Below are positions 31,964 through 41,197 of a DNA stretch of 64,000 nucleotides, in pieces. The notes under the pieces were generated by a model. That model did no database searches. It saw only the letters and a program-made list of their open reading frames with translations, and was not told where the DNA came from. A program made the translations under genes and the position numbers. The stretch covers positions 23,421 through 87,420 of the forward strand of contig JALSLY010000076.1 of assembly GCA_026988035.1 (NCBI GenBank), in the 5' to 3' direction. This DNA is from Thermotogae bacterium. Its GTDB lineage: Bacteria; Thermotogota; Thermotogae; Mesoaciditogales; Mesoaciditogaceae. The stretch's first letter is position 1, and the number at the start of each line of letters is the position of its first letter.

Positions 31964-34267
31964 GTGCGGGTAGACAACGAGACCTTAAAAGAGTTGGAAT
32001 TTGAATCTGTACTTGAGATTTTGAAATCGAAGGCCTTCTCGGACTATGGGAGGGCCTACTTCGATTCACCCAAATTTTTTGATGATCCTTTCAGGATATA
32101 CGATCAAGTTAATGAAGTAATACCTAAGATACAAGATATTTCATCCATTTTCTACCGCGTTGAAAACCTTACAAAAGTCCTTAAATCTGTGTTGGAAGGG
32201 AAGATTCTTGAATCTAAGCAGATTTTCGATTTCTCCAATCTTTTCAAAATATCTAAGAAACTGTCAGGGATTCTTGAAGATACCCAAACTTTAGGGAAAC
32301 TTTCGAAGATGTTGAACCCTCCTAAGGGTTTTATCGAGAAATGTGAACGCACGTTTAATTTGGATGGAACGATAAGGGACAATGCAACGCCCACGCTTTT
32401 TAGAATAAAAAGGGAGTTAAAAGCGATTGATAGAAACATTAATGAAAAGGTTAGAAAACTCCTTTTTGATGGGGTGAATAAAGGCTACATCACTGATGCG
32501 CTTGTAGTTCAACGTCACGATAGGTACGTGCTTCCTGTTAATGCCGCCAAGCACACGATGGTAAGAGGGATCGTTCATGGTCAATCTTCCAGCGGGGTTA
32601 CTTATTATGTTGAACCGGAAGAGTTGATTCAGTTAAACGACGCACTTGCAATTTATCGTTCAAAAGAAGCTGTGGAAATATCACGAATATTAGCGGCGCT
32701 CACGAAGATGATATACGACAATTCTCAGAAGATATCAGATTTAATGCGCGCTCTTGGAGAATTTGATGCATTGTGTGCACGTGCACGATATGCGATACAA
32801 AATGGATGCATTTTTCCTAACATTAGAAAAGACGGCGCTTTGCGTATAATATCTGGACGCAATCCATTAATCGCTGTGGAAAAAGTTGTGCCAATAAATT
32901 TTGAACTTGGTTCTGAGGATCATGTGATAATACTGAGTGGACCTAACACAGGTGGAAAAACAGCTACTTTGAAAATCATAGGCTTGTTTGTTTTGATGAC
33001 TACCATGGGGATTCCCATTCCCGCAATGAGTGGCACAGAGATTTCTGTTTTCGATTCCCTTTTTTCAGACATAGGAGACAATCAATCAGTTAGAGACGAA
33101 TTGAGTACCTTTTCTGCAAGAGTTATGCGCGAAGATCGGATTTACAAATCGGCTAATGAAAGAACTCTTGTACTTATTGACGAAATAGGAGATGGGACTG
33201 AACCTGCCGAAGGCACAGCTTTTGCCAAATCAATGATAGAGCTTCTAATGGAACGTGGCGTTCGTGCGGTTGTTACAACTCATCTTCCTGGGCTGAAAAC
33301 CTTGGCTTTTACAAATAAGGGGATTAGAAACGCATCAGTCGGTTTTGACATCGGCACCATGACACCCACATATCGAATACACATGGATATGCCTGGAAGA
33401 AGCCACGCGTTTGAAATGGTCAAGAAGCTCGAAGTTTCTGCTGATCTGATCAGAGAATTTGCAAAAAACCGTACGGTTTCCCTTTCGAAAACAGATTTGC
33501 TGGTTGAAGAGTTGCAAACAAAAATTCATGAGTATGAAGAAAAGTCTGAAGAACTTAAAAAGAAAGAAGAAGAACTTTTGAAAAAGGAACGTGATTTTTG
33601 GAAGAAGTTTGAAAAGTTGAAAGAGAATAGGTTAGAAGATCTCTCAAATGAGGTAAAAGAACTTTCCACCAACTTAACAGAAGTTAAAAAAGAGTTGGAA
33701 AAAGCCATTCACACAGTGCGTTCTTCGAGCGATCTGAGTGAATTGAAAAGACAAGATAAAAAGATTGCTGCTTTAAAAGAGAGAATAAATGACTTCGCAA
33801 TTTCAAGAAGCCACTCAGTCAAAAAGATAGGTATGGGATCTCATGTAAAAATTGCAGGAACTGATGCACAAGGTATCGTTATCGGCGAGGAAAAGGACAA
33901 GATCATTGTGGAAGTGGGAAATGTTCAGATAAAGATTGTACCAGAAAGGGTAAAACTCATCGAAGAGTCAGGATCTCTGAGCTTAATTCAGAAAACAGCT
34001 AAACAAATTGACTATGTGATGTCAGAAAAAAACTCAGGGCGAATAGACGTGCGTGGAATGACTGTGGAAGATGCACTTCCAAACGTTGAAGAGTTTGTGG
34101 ATCGTGTGCTACAATCTAATTCGATAGGATACGTGATACACGGGAAAGGAACCGGAAGATTGGCCAATGGTATTTGGGCGTTTTTGCGTTCAAAACGAGT
34201 TCCCTTTCGGATAGGTAGAAAAGGTGAGGGAGGAACGGGTGTTACTGTGATAGGAGTGGAAAAATGA
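31964..34267 (+). CDS. mutS2: MutS2-family endonuclease/ribosome-rescue ATPase
   Basis: 767 residues, the usual length. It has the MutS clamp and ATPase domain with Walker A GPNTGGKTATLK, LIDEIGDGTEP (Walker B) and the TTHLPGLK switch region. A long charged coiled coil (about 510-620) follows. The C-terminal KOW-like and Smr nuclease domains include DVRGMTVEDALP and VIHGKGTGRL. MutS2 acts on recombination intermediates or collided ribosomes depending on species. GTG 31964 follows AGGAGGG. The stop overlaps the next start (ATGA). Confidence 0.95.
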   Translation: MRVDNETLKELEFESVLEILKSKAFSDYGRAYFDSPKFFDDPFRIYDQVNEVIPKIQDISSIFYRVENLTKVLKSVLEGKILESKQIFDFSNLFKISKKLSGILEDTQTLGKLSKMLNPPKGFIEKCERTFNLDGTIRDNATPTLFRIKRELKAIDRNINEKVRKLLFDGVNKGYITDALVVQRHDRYVLPVNAAKHTMVRGIVHGQSSSGVTYYVEPEELIQLNDALAIYRSKEAVEISRILAALTKMIYDNSQKISDLMRALGEFDALCARARYAIQNGCIFPNIRKDGALRIISGRNPLIAVEKVVPINFELGSEDHVIILSGPNTGGKTATLKIIGLFVLMTTMGIPIPAMSGTEISVFDSLFSDIGDNQSVRDELSTFSARVMREDRIYKSANERTLVLIDEIGDGTEPAEGTAFAKSMIELLMERGVRAVVTTHLPGLKTLAFTNKGIRNASVGFDIGTMTPTYRIHMDMPGRSHAFEMVKKLEVSADLIREFAKNRTVSLSKTDLLVEELQTKIHEYEEKSEELKKKEEELLKKERDFWKKFEKLKENRLEDLSNEVKELSTNLTEVKKELEKAIHTVRSSSDLSELKRQDKKIAALKERINDFAISRSHSVKKIGMGSHVKIAGTDAQGIVIGEEKDKIIVEVGNVQIKIVPERVKLIEESGSLSLIQKTAKQIDYVMSEKNSGRIDVRGMTVEDALPNVEEFVDRVLQSNSIGYVIHGKGTGRLANGIWAFLRSKRVPFRIGRKGEGGTGVTVIGVEK

Positions 34268-36282
34268 TATTTGCTCTTGACATTGGGACGAGAACAGTAA
34301 TTGGTGTGATAGCTGAAGAGATAGAGAGTGGAATTCGAGTTTTAGATTTTGAGATCGTTGAGCATGAGGAAAGGGCAATGCTTGACGGGCAAATAAATGA
34401 TGTACCTAAAGTTGCACGTGCAGTAATGCGTGTTAAAAATGTGCTTGAAGAAAGATTGAAAACTAAGATAGAAAAGGTTTCAACAGCTGTTGCAGGTCGT
34501 TTTTTGAAAACAGTTGTGGGAGAGGCTGTGGAAAGGATTCCTGCATCAAAAATAGATGGAGATTTTGTGAGAGCACTTGAATTTCGCGCTCTTTCAGATG
34601 CGGTTGAGAAAAATGGCCAATCTCGTGACTACTGTGTTGGATATTCGATTTTGGAGTACGCGGTTGATAATGAAAAAGTTAGGAATTTGATAGGGCAATT
34701 TGGAGAAAAAGCCACTGTTAGCGTAATAGCTGCCTTTCTTCCACAACGTATGGTAGAAGCGCTTTTCTCAGTTATGAAAGAAACCGGCTTATCGCTCGAG
34801 TATCTCACTCTTGAACCGATGGCAGCTATGAATCTTGTGGTACCACAAGATTTGAGAAGGTTAAATATAGCTCTTATTGATGTTGGAGCTGGAACATCTG
34901 ATATAGCAATCAGCAGAGATGGAACGATAGTTGCATACGGTATGATACCTATGGCTGGAGATGAGATAACCGAAAAGATCTGTGATGCACATCTTTTGAG
35001 CTTTCAAGATGGTGAACGCCTCAAGCGTGCAATTGGAGATGGAGAACTTCCAAAGGTGGAAAATATTCTTGGGATTCCAGTAAATACCACACGTGAAGAG
35101 CTACTTAACATTGTCAATCCAGTTAGTGATTCCATAACTGATGAGATAGCTAAGATCATTCTTGATTTGAACGGCAAAGTTCCAGCGGCGGTTGTGATAG
35201 TTGGTGGAGGCGCAAAAGTGCCTGGATTTACAAAACTTGTCGCAGAAAAACTTTCTTTACCTATAAACAGGGTGGCACTTCGAGGTGTTGAAAACATAGT
35301 GTATGCGCAGGATATTACTGGAAAAATGAAAGGAAGCGAATTTGTTACGCCGGTTGGAATTGCTCATTCTGCAAGGTTTAACATATCGAAGATTTTCAAA
35401 CAGGTAACTGTAAATTCGCGTACCGTTCAGCTCATGAATCTTACAGGTCGTGAAGATGTCTTACAGGCTCTAATGCAAGGTGGATTCAATGTAAAAGAAA
35501 TTCTTGGAAGTCCTTCTGCTGGCATAACGTATGAATTGAATGGAGAAGTGGTGGTAGTACCTGGCAATATGCCGGAGCCTCATGTAAGTATCAATGGTAA
35601 GCACGCCACACTTCGAACTCATGTGAACGATGGTGACATAATAGAAGTATCGCCATCCGATGGGAAACCAGCAGTAATAAGGGTTAAAGACGTTGTGAAA
35701 CCCGTGAAAGTTTTTATTGACGGAGAGCCCGTTGAAGTTTTTCCAAGGGTAAAGATAAACTCAAAAGATGTCTCTGCTGATGAAATAATATCTGACGGAG
35801 ATTCTGTAGAATTTAGAGAACGTGTGGATGTGGAAGATGTGATAAAGATGCTTAATTTACGCTGCCAAGTTAAGGTAAACGGTAACATTTATTCCCTTTC
35901 CAACTTTACAATAGTGGGAGAAAATGGAGAGCCAATTAAAACCGTGGAACCCGAACAAGTACTAAGACTTAAATCCAAGAATCTTACAATTGGGGAATTC
36001 TTCAACCGCATAGGTATTGGTACTCTTTCAATAAATGTCAATTCAAAAGAAATGAGAATTCCACTTCCTGCTCAGATAAAAATTAACGGAGAAGAAGCTC
36101 AACTTAATACTTTGATCAATTGTGGTGATGATATAGAAGCGTTGTTCGGAAAACTCAGGATCTTGGATGTCTTCAAATTTTTGAAATTCACTCCAGATGG
36201 ATTCAAAGTTTTGCTCAACGGATCGCTTTCAGACTTGAGAGAAGAGCTGAGAAATGGTGATAAAATTGAGGCGATTCTTTGA
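34264..36282 (+). CDS. FtsA-like actin-fold ATPase with long C-terminal extension
   Basis: 672 residues. The first 370 or so form an FtsA/PilM-type actin-fold domain: phosphate-1 motif FALDIGTRTVIGVIAE, IDVGAGTSDIAI, adenosine motif VVIVGGGAKVPG. The remaining 300 residues are made of beta-rich repeats (for example VSINGKHATLRTHVNDGD, KVFIDGEPVEVFPRVKIN, KINGEEAQLNTL) that look like consecutive small ubiquitin-like or S4/ThiS-type modules. Ordinary FtsA is about 420 residues and has an amphipathic C-terminal helix, absent here. It is coupled to mutS2 (4-base overlap) and to the next transporter. Division or envelope roles are suggested by the core only. Confidence 0.75.
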   Translation: MIFALDIGTRTVIGVIAEEIESGIRVLDFEIVEHEERAMLDGQINDVPKVARAVMRVKNVLEERLKTKIEKVSTAVAGRFLKTVVGEAVERIPASKIDGDFVRALEFRALSDAVEKNGQSRDYCVGYSILEYAVDNEKVRNLIGQFGEKATVSVIAAFLPQRMVEALFSVMKETGLSLEYLTLEPMAAMNLVVPQDLRRLNIALIDVGAGTSDIAISRDGTIVAYGMIPMAGDEITEKICDAHLLSFQDGERLKRAIGDGELPKVENILGIPVNTTREELLNIVNPVSDSITDEIAKIILDLNGKVPAAVVIVGGGAKVPGFTKLVAEKLSLPINRVALRGVENIVYAQDITGKMKGSEFVTPVGIAHSARFNISKIFKQVTVNSRTVQLMNLTGREDVLQALMQGGFNVKEILGSPSAGITYELNGEVVVVPGNMPEPHVSINGKHATLRTHVNDGDIIEVSPSDGKPAVIRVKDVVKPVKVFIDGEPVEVFPRVKINSKDVSADEIISDGDSVEFRERVDVEDVIKMLNLRCQVKVNGNIYSLSNFTIVGENGEPIKTVEPEQVLRLKSKNLTIGEFFNRIGIGTLSINVNSKEMRIPLPAQIKINGEEAQLNTLINCGDDIEALFGKLRILDVFKFLKFTPDGFKVLLNGSLSDLREELRNGDKIEAIL

Positions 36283-37565
36283 ATTTAGCTGGAGTGATGT
36301 CAGTAATAGTTTTCTCAATAGCATATCTTTTCATAGCCACTGAAAAAGTAAACAAAACTGTGGTGGCCATTTTGGGGGCCACAACAATGATTTTTTTTGG
36401 TCTTTTTCTTGAAAAAGAAAAGGTTTGGGCGACATATGTGGATTTCAACACCATATTCTTGCTCATGGGAATGATGACCTTTGTTAGTGTCATAGAAGAG
36501 AGCGGACTTTTTCAATACATAGGAGTGAAATTCGCCCAATCAGCTGGAGCTTCTCCAAAAAAACTTTTTCTCTCTCTTTCTTTGTTTGTAGCCATTATGT
36601 CTGGTTTCCTTGATAACGTGACCACCATACTTGTAGCGATGCCCCTGACTTTTGCCATAACAGAACCACTGGACTTGGATCCGATTCCATTTGTCATAGG
36701 TGAGATTTTCGCATCAAATATTGGTGGTACTATGACGCTGATAGGTGACCCACCAAATATAATGATAGGATCTGAAGCCAAACTTGATTTTATACAGTTT
36801 CTTTGGAATACAGGGCCAGCTGCGCTTGTGGTGCTTCTTTTATCTGATATGTTCATCCTTTTTTTATTCAGAAGGGAATTTAGAAAGCGTTTAGACAAAA
36901 AAGTGATAAACAGTTTAGATCCAAGATCTTCCATAAAAAGCAAGCGAGATTTCACGTTATCCACCGTTTTTCTCATTATAACTATGGTAATGTTTCTGCT
37001 TCAAAGTGTAACTCACATTGAAAATTCGGCGATAGCCATGGCTGCAGGATTTACATCTATTCTGTTTTTAGGAAAAAATAGAGTTGATTACATACTCAAA
37101 AAAGTCGATTGGTCAACACTTATGTTCTTTCTTGGACTATTTGTTATGGTAGGTGCACTTGGAGATACAGGTGTTTTAAAGCTTTTGGCAAATTTTTTGA
37201 TAGTTCTTGCACATGGTTCTTACAAATTAACAGAAGCCGTGATAATATCGCTGTCCGCCATGTTATCCTCTATAATTGACAATGTTCCTTTGACGGCAAC
37301 TCTCATACCTGTTATAAGGTCTATGCATGCTATCAATCCAAAAGTTTATGCCGATATTAATTCATTGTGGTGGTCACTCAGCCTCGGAGCGTGTCTTGGT
37401 GGCAATGGCTCAGCTATTGGAGCTTCCGCAAATGTTGTCGCGCTTGCATTGTTGAAACATTCTTATAACAAGGAAATAAGTTTCATGAAATTTTTGAAAT
37501 ATGGCATTATGGTTTTGGCATTGGGGATAATTGTATCAATTGCATATGTTTTCTTGAGGTATTGA
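36279..37565 (+). CDS. NhaD/ArsB (SLC13-like) family ion permease
   Basis: 428 residues with about 11 membrane segments. Family signatures: FLDNVTTILVAMPLTFAI and NIGGTMTLIGDPPNIMIG in the first half, and the matching SSIIDNVPLTATLIPV and LGGNGSAIGASANVVALA in the second. Members move Na+/H+, arsenite or anions; the substrate is not predictable here. Start TTG 36279 overlaps the previous stop; ATG 36297 with GGAGTG just before it is an alternative. Confidence 0.85.
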   Translation: MNLAGVMSVIVFSIAYLFIATEKVNKTVVAILGATTMIFFGLFLEKEKVWATYVDFNTIFLLMGMMTFVSVIEESGLFQYIGVKFAQSAGASPKKLFLSLSLFVAIMSGFLDNVTTILVAMPLTFAITEPLDLDPIPFVIGEIFASNIGGTMTLIGDPPNIMIGSEAKLDFIQFLWNTGPAALVVLLLSDMFILFLFRREFRKRLDKKVINSLDPRSSIKSKRDFTLSTVFLIITMVMFLLQSVTHIENSAIAMAAGFTSILFLGKNRVDYILKKVDWSTLMFFLGLFVMVGALGDTGVLKLLANFLIVLAHGSYKLTEAVIISLSAMLSSIIDNVPLTATLIPVIRSMHAINPKVYADINSLWWSLSLGACLGGNGSAIGASANVVALALLKHSYNKEISFMKFLKYGIMVLALGIIVSIAYVFLRY

Positions 37566-37566
37566 C

Positions 37567-37968
37567 ATGCCAGATTGTGGGACGTACATCGTGAAGATAA
37601 AAGTAAAAAAATCAATAGAGATAGTCATTGGTTCTCTTGGAAAAATGAGATTTGAGCCAGGAATTTATGTTTATGTCGGCTCAGCGATGAATTCAATTTC
37701 TGGTAGAATTAAGCGTCATGTGAAGAAATCAAAAAAGCTTCATTGGCATATAGATTATCTAACCAGCGCATCGGAAGTTGATGTGATTGGTGCTTATGCT
37801 TTTTATGATAAAAAGATAGAAGAAAAGGTGTCTTTTGAATTTTCTAAAAGATATAGAGCGGTTGGAAAATTTGGGGCATCAGACATGAGACGAGTGAACT
37901 CTAATCTTTACATTGCCGATGAAGATGTGGATAAATTCATAGAATTGTTAGGTGGCGTATCGATTTGA
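37567..37968 (+). CDS. DUF123 GIY-YIG-fold nuclease-like protein
   Basis: 133 residues. Shows the DUF123/GIY-YIG pattern GTYIVKIKV...IGSLGKMRFEPGIYVYVGSAM, GRIKRHVKKSKKLHWHIDYL and DMRRVNSNLYI. The family is found alone or fused to endonuclease III. Begins one base after the permease stop and overlaps the CCA transferase, so it is embedded in the mutS2 operon. Catalytic activity has not been shown here. Confidence 0.85.
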   Translation: MPDCGTYIVKIKVKKSIEIVIGSLGKMRFEPGIYVYVGSAMNSISGRIKRHVKKSKKLHWHIDYLTSASEVDVIGAYAFYDKKIEEKVSFEFSKRYRAVGKFGASDMRRVNSNLYIADEDVDKFIELLGGVSI

Positions 37969-39986
37969 AACGCTTCTTTCCTGCAACTATCGATGGTTTG
38001 GGAGCGGCGATCGCGTTTAAACGTCTTCATCCAAATAGCAGAGTTATTTTGATGGGGGAAAAGGCAGCTATTTTAAGTGAATTCCCCCAAATACGTGAAG
38101 TTGAGTTTGAAAATAGTGAATCTCAATCCATCGAATGTAAAAATGTTGAATGCCTTTCATGCACAGCTGAATTTGTACTCAAAATGAGGGATTCCAATAG
38201 AAGCTTATCCACTGATGATGCGAGACTCTTTGCATTTGCCATATATTCAAAAACATCTGGCCTTACTGACAAATTGACGACTCCTGGAGATGTAAAGGCA
38301 CTGGCTTTCTGTTTTGAGCATGGAGCAAAATTGAATGAAATACCTGCGCAGCTTCGAGTTCCATTTGAATGGCATGTGAAAGCCACTGATATAATGACGA
38401 AATCAGTACGGATAGTAAGGCTCGATATGGGATTGCGGAAGGTGCTTGATATTGTGAGTCGTACAGGACTTACCGGATTTCCGGTCGTTGATTCAAACGA
38501 TCGAGTGATCGGTGTCATCACAAAAAAGGATGTAGAGAGGGCATTAAAGTCCAATGTGGATGACTTGCAGATGGTAATGAGCATTCCTCCCATCATTGCT
38601 CGACCGGACGAATCCATTAACAGAATAGGCGAGCTCATGACGCTTCATGATGTTGGACGTGTGATCATAGTTGACAGTGATATGAAGCCTATTGGAATAA
38701 TCACTCGCCGCGATCTGATGAGGGCCATATCCACCGCGATGGGAAGCACAGAACTCACCGTAGATGTGTCGAGGCTTCTCAGTGAAATTGTGCGTCGGGA
38801 TGTTCTCTACTTATTAAAAGAGATGGGGAAATTTGCCAATTCAAGGAAAGAAAAGATATATGTAGTGGGGGGATTTGTGAGGGACCTCCTGCTTGGAAAA
38901 CACAGTTTGGATGTTGATACAGTTTTGGAAGGAGATGGCATAAATTTTGCCCAAGAATTTGCTTCTCTTAAGAATGTAAAATGTCATGTTCATCCAGAGT
39001 TCAGAACTGCCACGCTTTTCTTCGATGGAATCTCAATAGATATTGCGACCGCTCGCACAGAATACTACGAAATGCCTGGGGCTTTACCTAAAGTGGAAGT
39101 TTCCAACCTTCGGAAAGATCTGTACCGACGGGATTTTACAATCAACGCAATGGCAGTTAGTTTGAATCCCGGAAGTTTTGGTACATTAATAGATTTCTTT
39201 GGTGGAAGGCGTGACCTGCAAGCTGGTAAGATCCGTGTTTTACATGGTATGAGTTTTGTTGAAGATCCTACCAGAATTTTGAGAGCCCTCAGATATACTG
39301 CAAGGTTCGGTTATTCACTCGGAGAGAAGACAGAAAAGTTGCTTGTTGATGCTGTAAAACGTGGATATCTTAAATCGGTTAGTAGCGCGAGAATCAGAGC
39401 AGAACTTGAGAGAGCATTAAAAGAAGATAAGCGTTCAGCTTCTTTTGAATTGTTTCAAAAGTATGGAATATTTAAGATTTTTCCTTGTGCGCGAAGGGTA
39501 AATTTCGACAGATATTTCACTTTGGTTGAAAAGATGGAAAGAGATTTGAGCGTTCTTTATTCAATTTTCCTTTTATTGTTAAAGCCTTGCACTTCAAAGA
39601 TAGCTTATGAGATAATGAAAAGCTATGGCGTTCCAAGGCGTTTTCGCGATGTGTTTGAAAATGTATATGACGAAAAAACGCGGATGATGATTTTAAATCC
39701 ATCAGCACCTTCAGATTTGTATTTTACACTTTACAAGTTTCCAAATGAAGCTTTACCTGTTCTTGCATACGATGAAAAGATGGAAAAGAACATCCTTGAA
39801 TATGTGAGAAAACTGGCAAAGCTGCGTCTTGAAAAGGTAACAGGACGTATGCTGAAGGAGAAATACGGACTGAAAGGACAAAAAATTCAAAAAACTCTCA
39901 ACATGGTGATGAAATTGAAAATAGATGAAAAAATTGATGAATTAGATGCACTGCAAAAAGTACTCGAGCATGGTGATTTGAATTGA
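37965..39986 (+). CDS. CCA tRNA nucleotidyltransferase with CBS pair and degenerate DHH domain
   Basis: 673 residues. Residues 1-120 are a shrunken remnant of a DHH phosphoesterase domain (ATIDGLGAAIAFKRLHP in place of HxDxDG), lacking the catalytic DHH motif. Two CBS domains follow (about 125-245: TDIMTKSVRIV, GVITKKDVERAL, IGIITRRDLMRA). Then comes the class II nucleotidyltransferase core: VVGGFVRDLLLG, SLDVDTVLEG, RRDFTINAMAV and RILRALRYTARFGY. It adds or repairs CCA on tRNAs, or acts as poly(A) polymerase. TTG 37965 overlaps the previous stop. Thermotoga-type relatives have full DHH-CBS-CBS-NT architecture. Confidence 0.9.
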   Translation: MKRFFPATIDGLGAAIAFKRLHPNSRVILMGEKAAILSEFPQIREVEFENSESQSIECKNVECLSCTAEFVLKMRDSNRSLSTDDARLFAFAIYSKTSGLTDKLTTPGDVKALAFCFEHGAKLNEIPAQLRVPFEWHVKATDIMTKSVRIVRLDMGLRKVLDIVSRTGLTGFPVVDSNDRVIGVITKKDVERALKSNVDDLQMVMSIPPIIARPDESINRIGELMTLHDVGRVIIVDSDMKPIGIITRRDLMRAISTAMGSTELTVDVSRLLSEIVRRDVLYLLKEMGKFANSRKEKIYVVGGFVRDLLLGKHSLDVDTVLEGDGINFAQEFASLKNVKCHVHPEFRTATLFFDGISIDIATARTEYYEMPGALPKVEVSNLRKDLYRRDFTINAMAVSLNPGSFGTLIDFFGGRRDLQAGKIRVLHGMSFVEDPTRILRALRYTARFGYSLGEKTEKLLVDAVKRGYLKSVSSARIRAELERALKEDKRSASFELFQKYGIFKIFPCARRVNFDRYFTLVEKMERDLSVLYSIFLLLLKPCTSKIAYEIMKSYGVPRRFRDVFENVYDEKTRMMILNPSAPSDLYFTLYKFPNEALPVLAYDEKMEKNILEYVRKLAKLRLEKVTGRMLKEKYGLKGQKIQKTLNMVMKLKIDEKIDELDALQKVLEHGDLN

Positions 39987-41068
39987 AGAAGTTCGGAATC
40001 TATCTTATTTTAATAGCGATTGTGTCGGCTGTTGCCATTTACCTCTTAAACTCCTTTGGAGGAGGTATAGATTGGAAGGAAACTTTTAACTTTTTTACGC
40101 ATGATTGGTGGGGAGTAATTGGTCTTATCAGTCTGTTGGTCTCATGGTTAGCCGATTCGAGCGTGATCTATCTTCTCGTTAACAAGGGCTCAGACAAGCA
40201 TTTCAGCTTTTTTAAATCTTTTAAGACAAGCATCATAGGAGCATTCTTTGGAATGCTTACTCCTTCGTATTCTGGCGGGCAACCTATGCAACTGGTGTAT
40301 ATGAGTAGGCATGGAATTTCGCTTGGCGTCTCAACATCTGTAATGGTTTTTAGATTTGTTGTAGAGCAAGGGGCACTTGAGACGATTGCGATCTTTGGGT
40401 TACTTAGAGCAATGCGCCTGATGACGCGCGTACCAGCAGCTGCTTCTTTAGCCTTTCTTGGTTTTGCCCTCTCAACTGGGATGATCTTTTTTCTCATAAC
40501 TTTGAGCTTGAGTAAAAGGGTTTACGATAAGATATTTGGCATTTTCAAGTGGTTTATCGCTCTTTTCAAGTTTAGTAAGAAGCTAAGGCCTAAAGTGGAA
40601 ATGCTTCTTGATAGAGTAGACACTGAAATCGGAAAGTACGCTCAAAGTACTAAAATTCTTTCCAAAGATCCATTGTTATTGATCTTGACTTTCTTTCTGG
40701 GAGTATTATCAAATCTTGCAAATTTCTTTCTTGTTTATGTTGCTGTAGCTGCAACAGGTCTTTTTCAAAACACATTAAAAACTCTTTTAAATGTTATATC
40801 GGTGCAGTCTTTAGCTACAATGATAATATATTTTTCGCCAACACCTGGATCTTCCGGTGTAGCTGAAGGAGGTTTTTATCTCTTTTTTTCGTCTATGGTA
40901 CCGAGAGAATATCTGGGGACAGTCACCTTTGAATGGAGAATTTTAAGCTACTTCATACCACTTTTAATTGGGTTTATTCTTGTGACATCGATATCATTTC
41001 ATGGAGTAAAACTGAGAAATGATGATAAAACAGAGGTGTATAATAATAACGATAAAAAGCCAGGCTAA
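39983..41068 (+). CDS. UPF0104/lysylphosphatidylglycerol synthase-type membrane protein
   Basis: 361 residues with about eight membrane segments. Family motifs: TPSYSGGQPMQLVYMSRHG near residue 92 and TPGSSGVAEGGFYLFF near residue 290, as in the YbhN/AglD flippase-like family. Likely lipid- or glycolipid-related. TTG 39983 overlaps the CCA transferase stop. Last gene of the mutS2 operon; its 3' end meets the terminator of the opposing tRNA. Confidence 0.85.
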   Translation: MKKFGIYLILIAIVSAVAIYLLNSFGGGIDWKETFNFFTHDWWGVIGLISLLVSWLADSSVIYLLVNKGSDKHFSFFKSFKTSIIGAFFGMLTPSYSGGQPMQLVYMSRHGISLGVSTSVMVFRFVVEQGALETIAIFGLLRAMRLMTRVPAAASLAFLGFALSTGMIFFLITLSLSKRVYDKIFGIFKWFIALFKFSKKLRPKVEMLLDRVDTEIGKYAQSTKILSKDPLLLILTFFLGVLSNLANFFLVYVAVAATGLFQNTLKTLLNVISVQSLATMIIYFSPTPGSSGVAEGGFYLFFSSMVPREYLGTVTFEWRILSYFIPLLIGFILVTSISFHGVKLRNDDKTEVYNNNDKKPG

Positions 41069-41077
41069 ACCCGGCTT
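41054..41077 (-). terminator. Terminator of tRNA-Gln, possibly bidirectional
   Basis: On the minus strand AAGCCGGG-TTTAG-CCTGGCTT is followed by TTTTT, directly after the tRNA. One mismatch in the stem. Confidence 0.8.
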
Positions 41078-41078
41078 C

Positions 41079-41152
41079 TGGCTGGGAGGGGAGGATTCGA
41101 ACCTCCATCGGCGAATCCAGAGTCCGCTGTCCTGCCGTTAGACGACCTCCCA
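41079..41152 (-). tRNA. tRNA-Gln (anticodon CTG)
   Basis: Minus-strand cloverleaf. The acceptor TGGGAGG pairs with CCTCCCA, the anticodon loop is CTCTGGA between GCGGA and TTCGC, the T arm is GGAGGTTCGAATCCTCC, and CCA is encoded. It decodes CAG. Confidence 0.96.
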
Positions 41153-41197
41153 GAGCGTTAAAATATTACCACTTCGAAAGGGGGCTTGTCAACATTT

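Noticed and set aside
36215..36539. Antisense open frames over the NhaD/ArsB gene
   Set aside because: Shadows of a well-supported permease; no ribosome sites.
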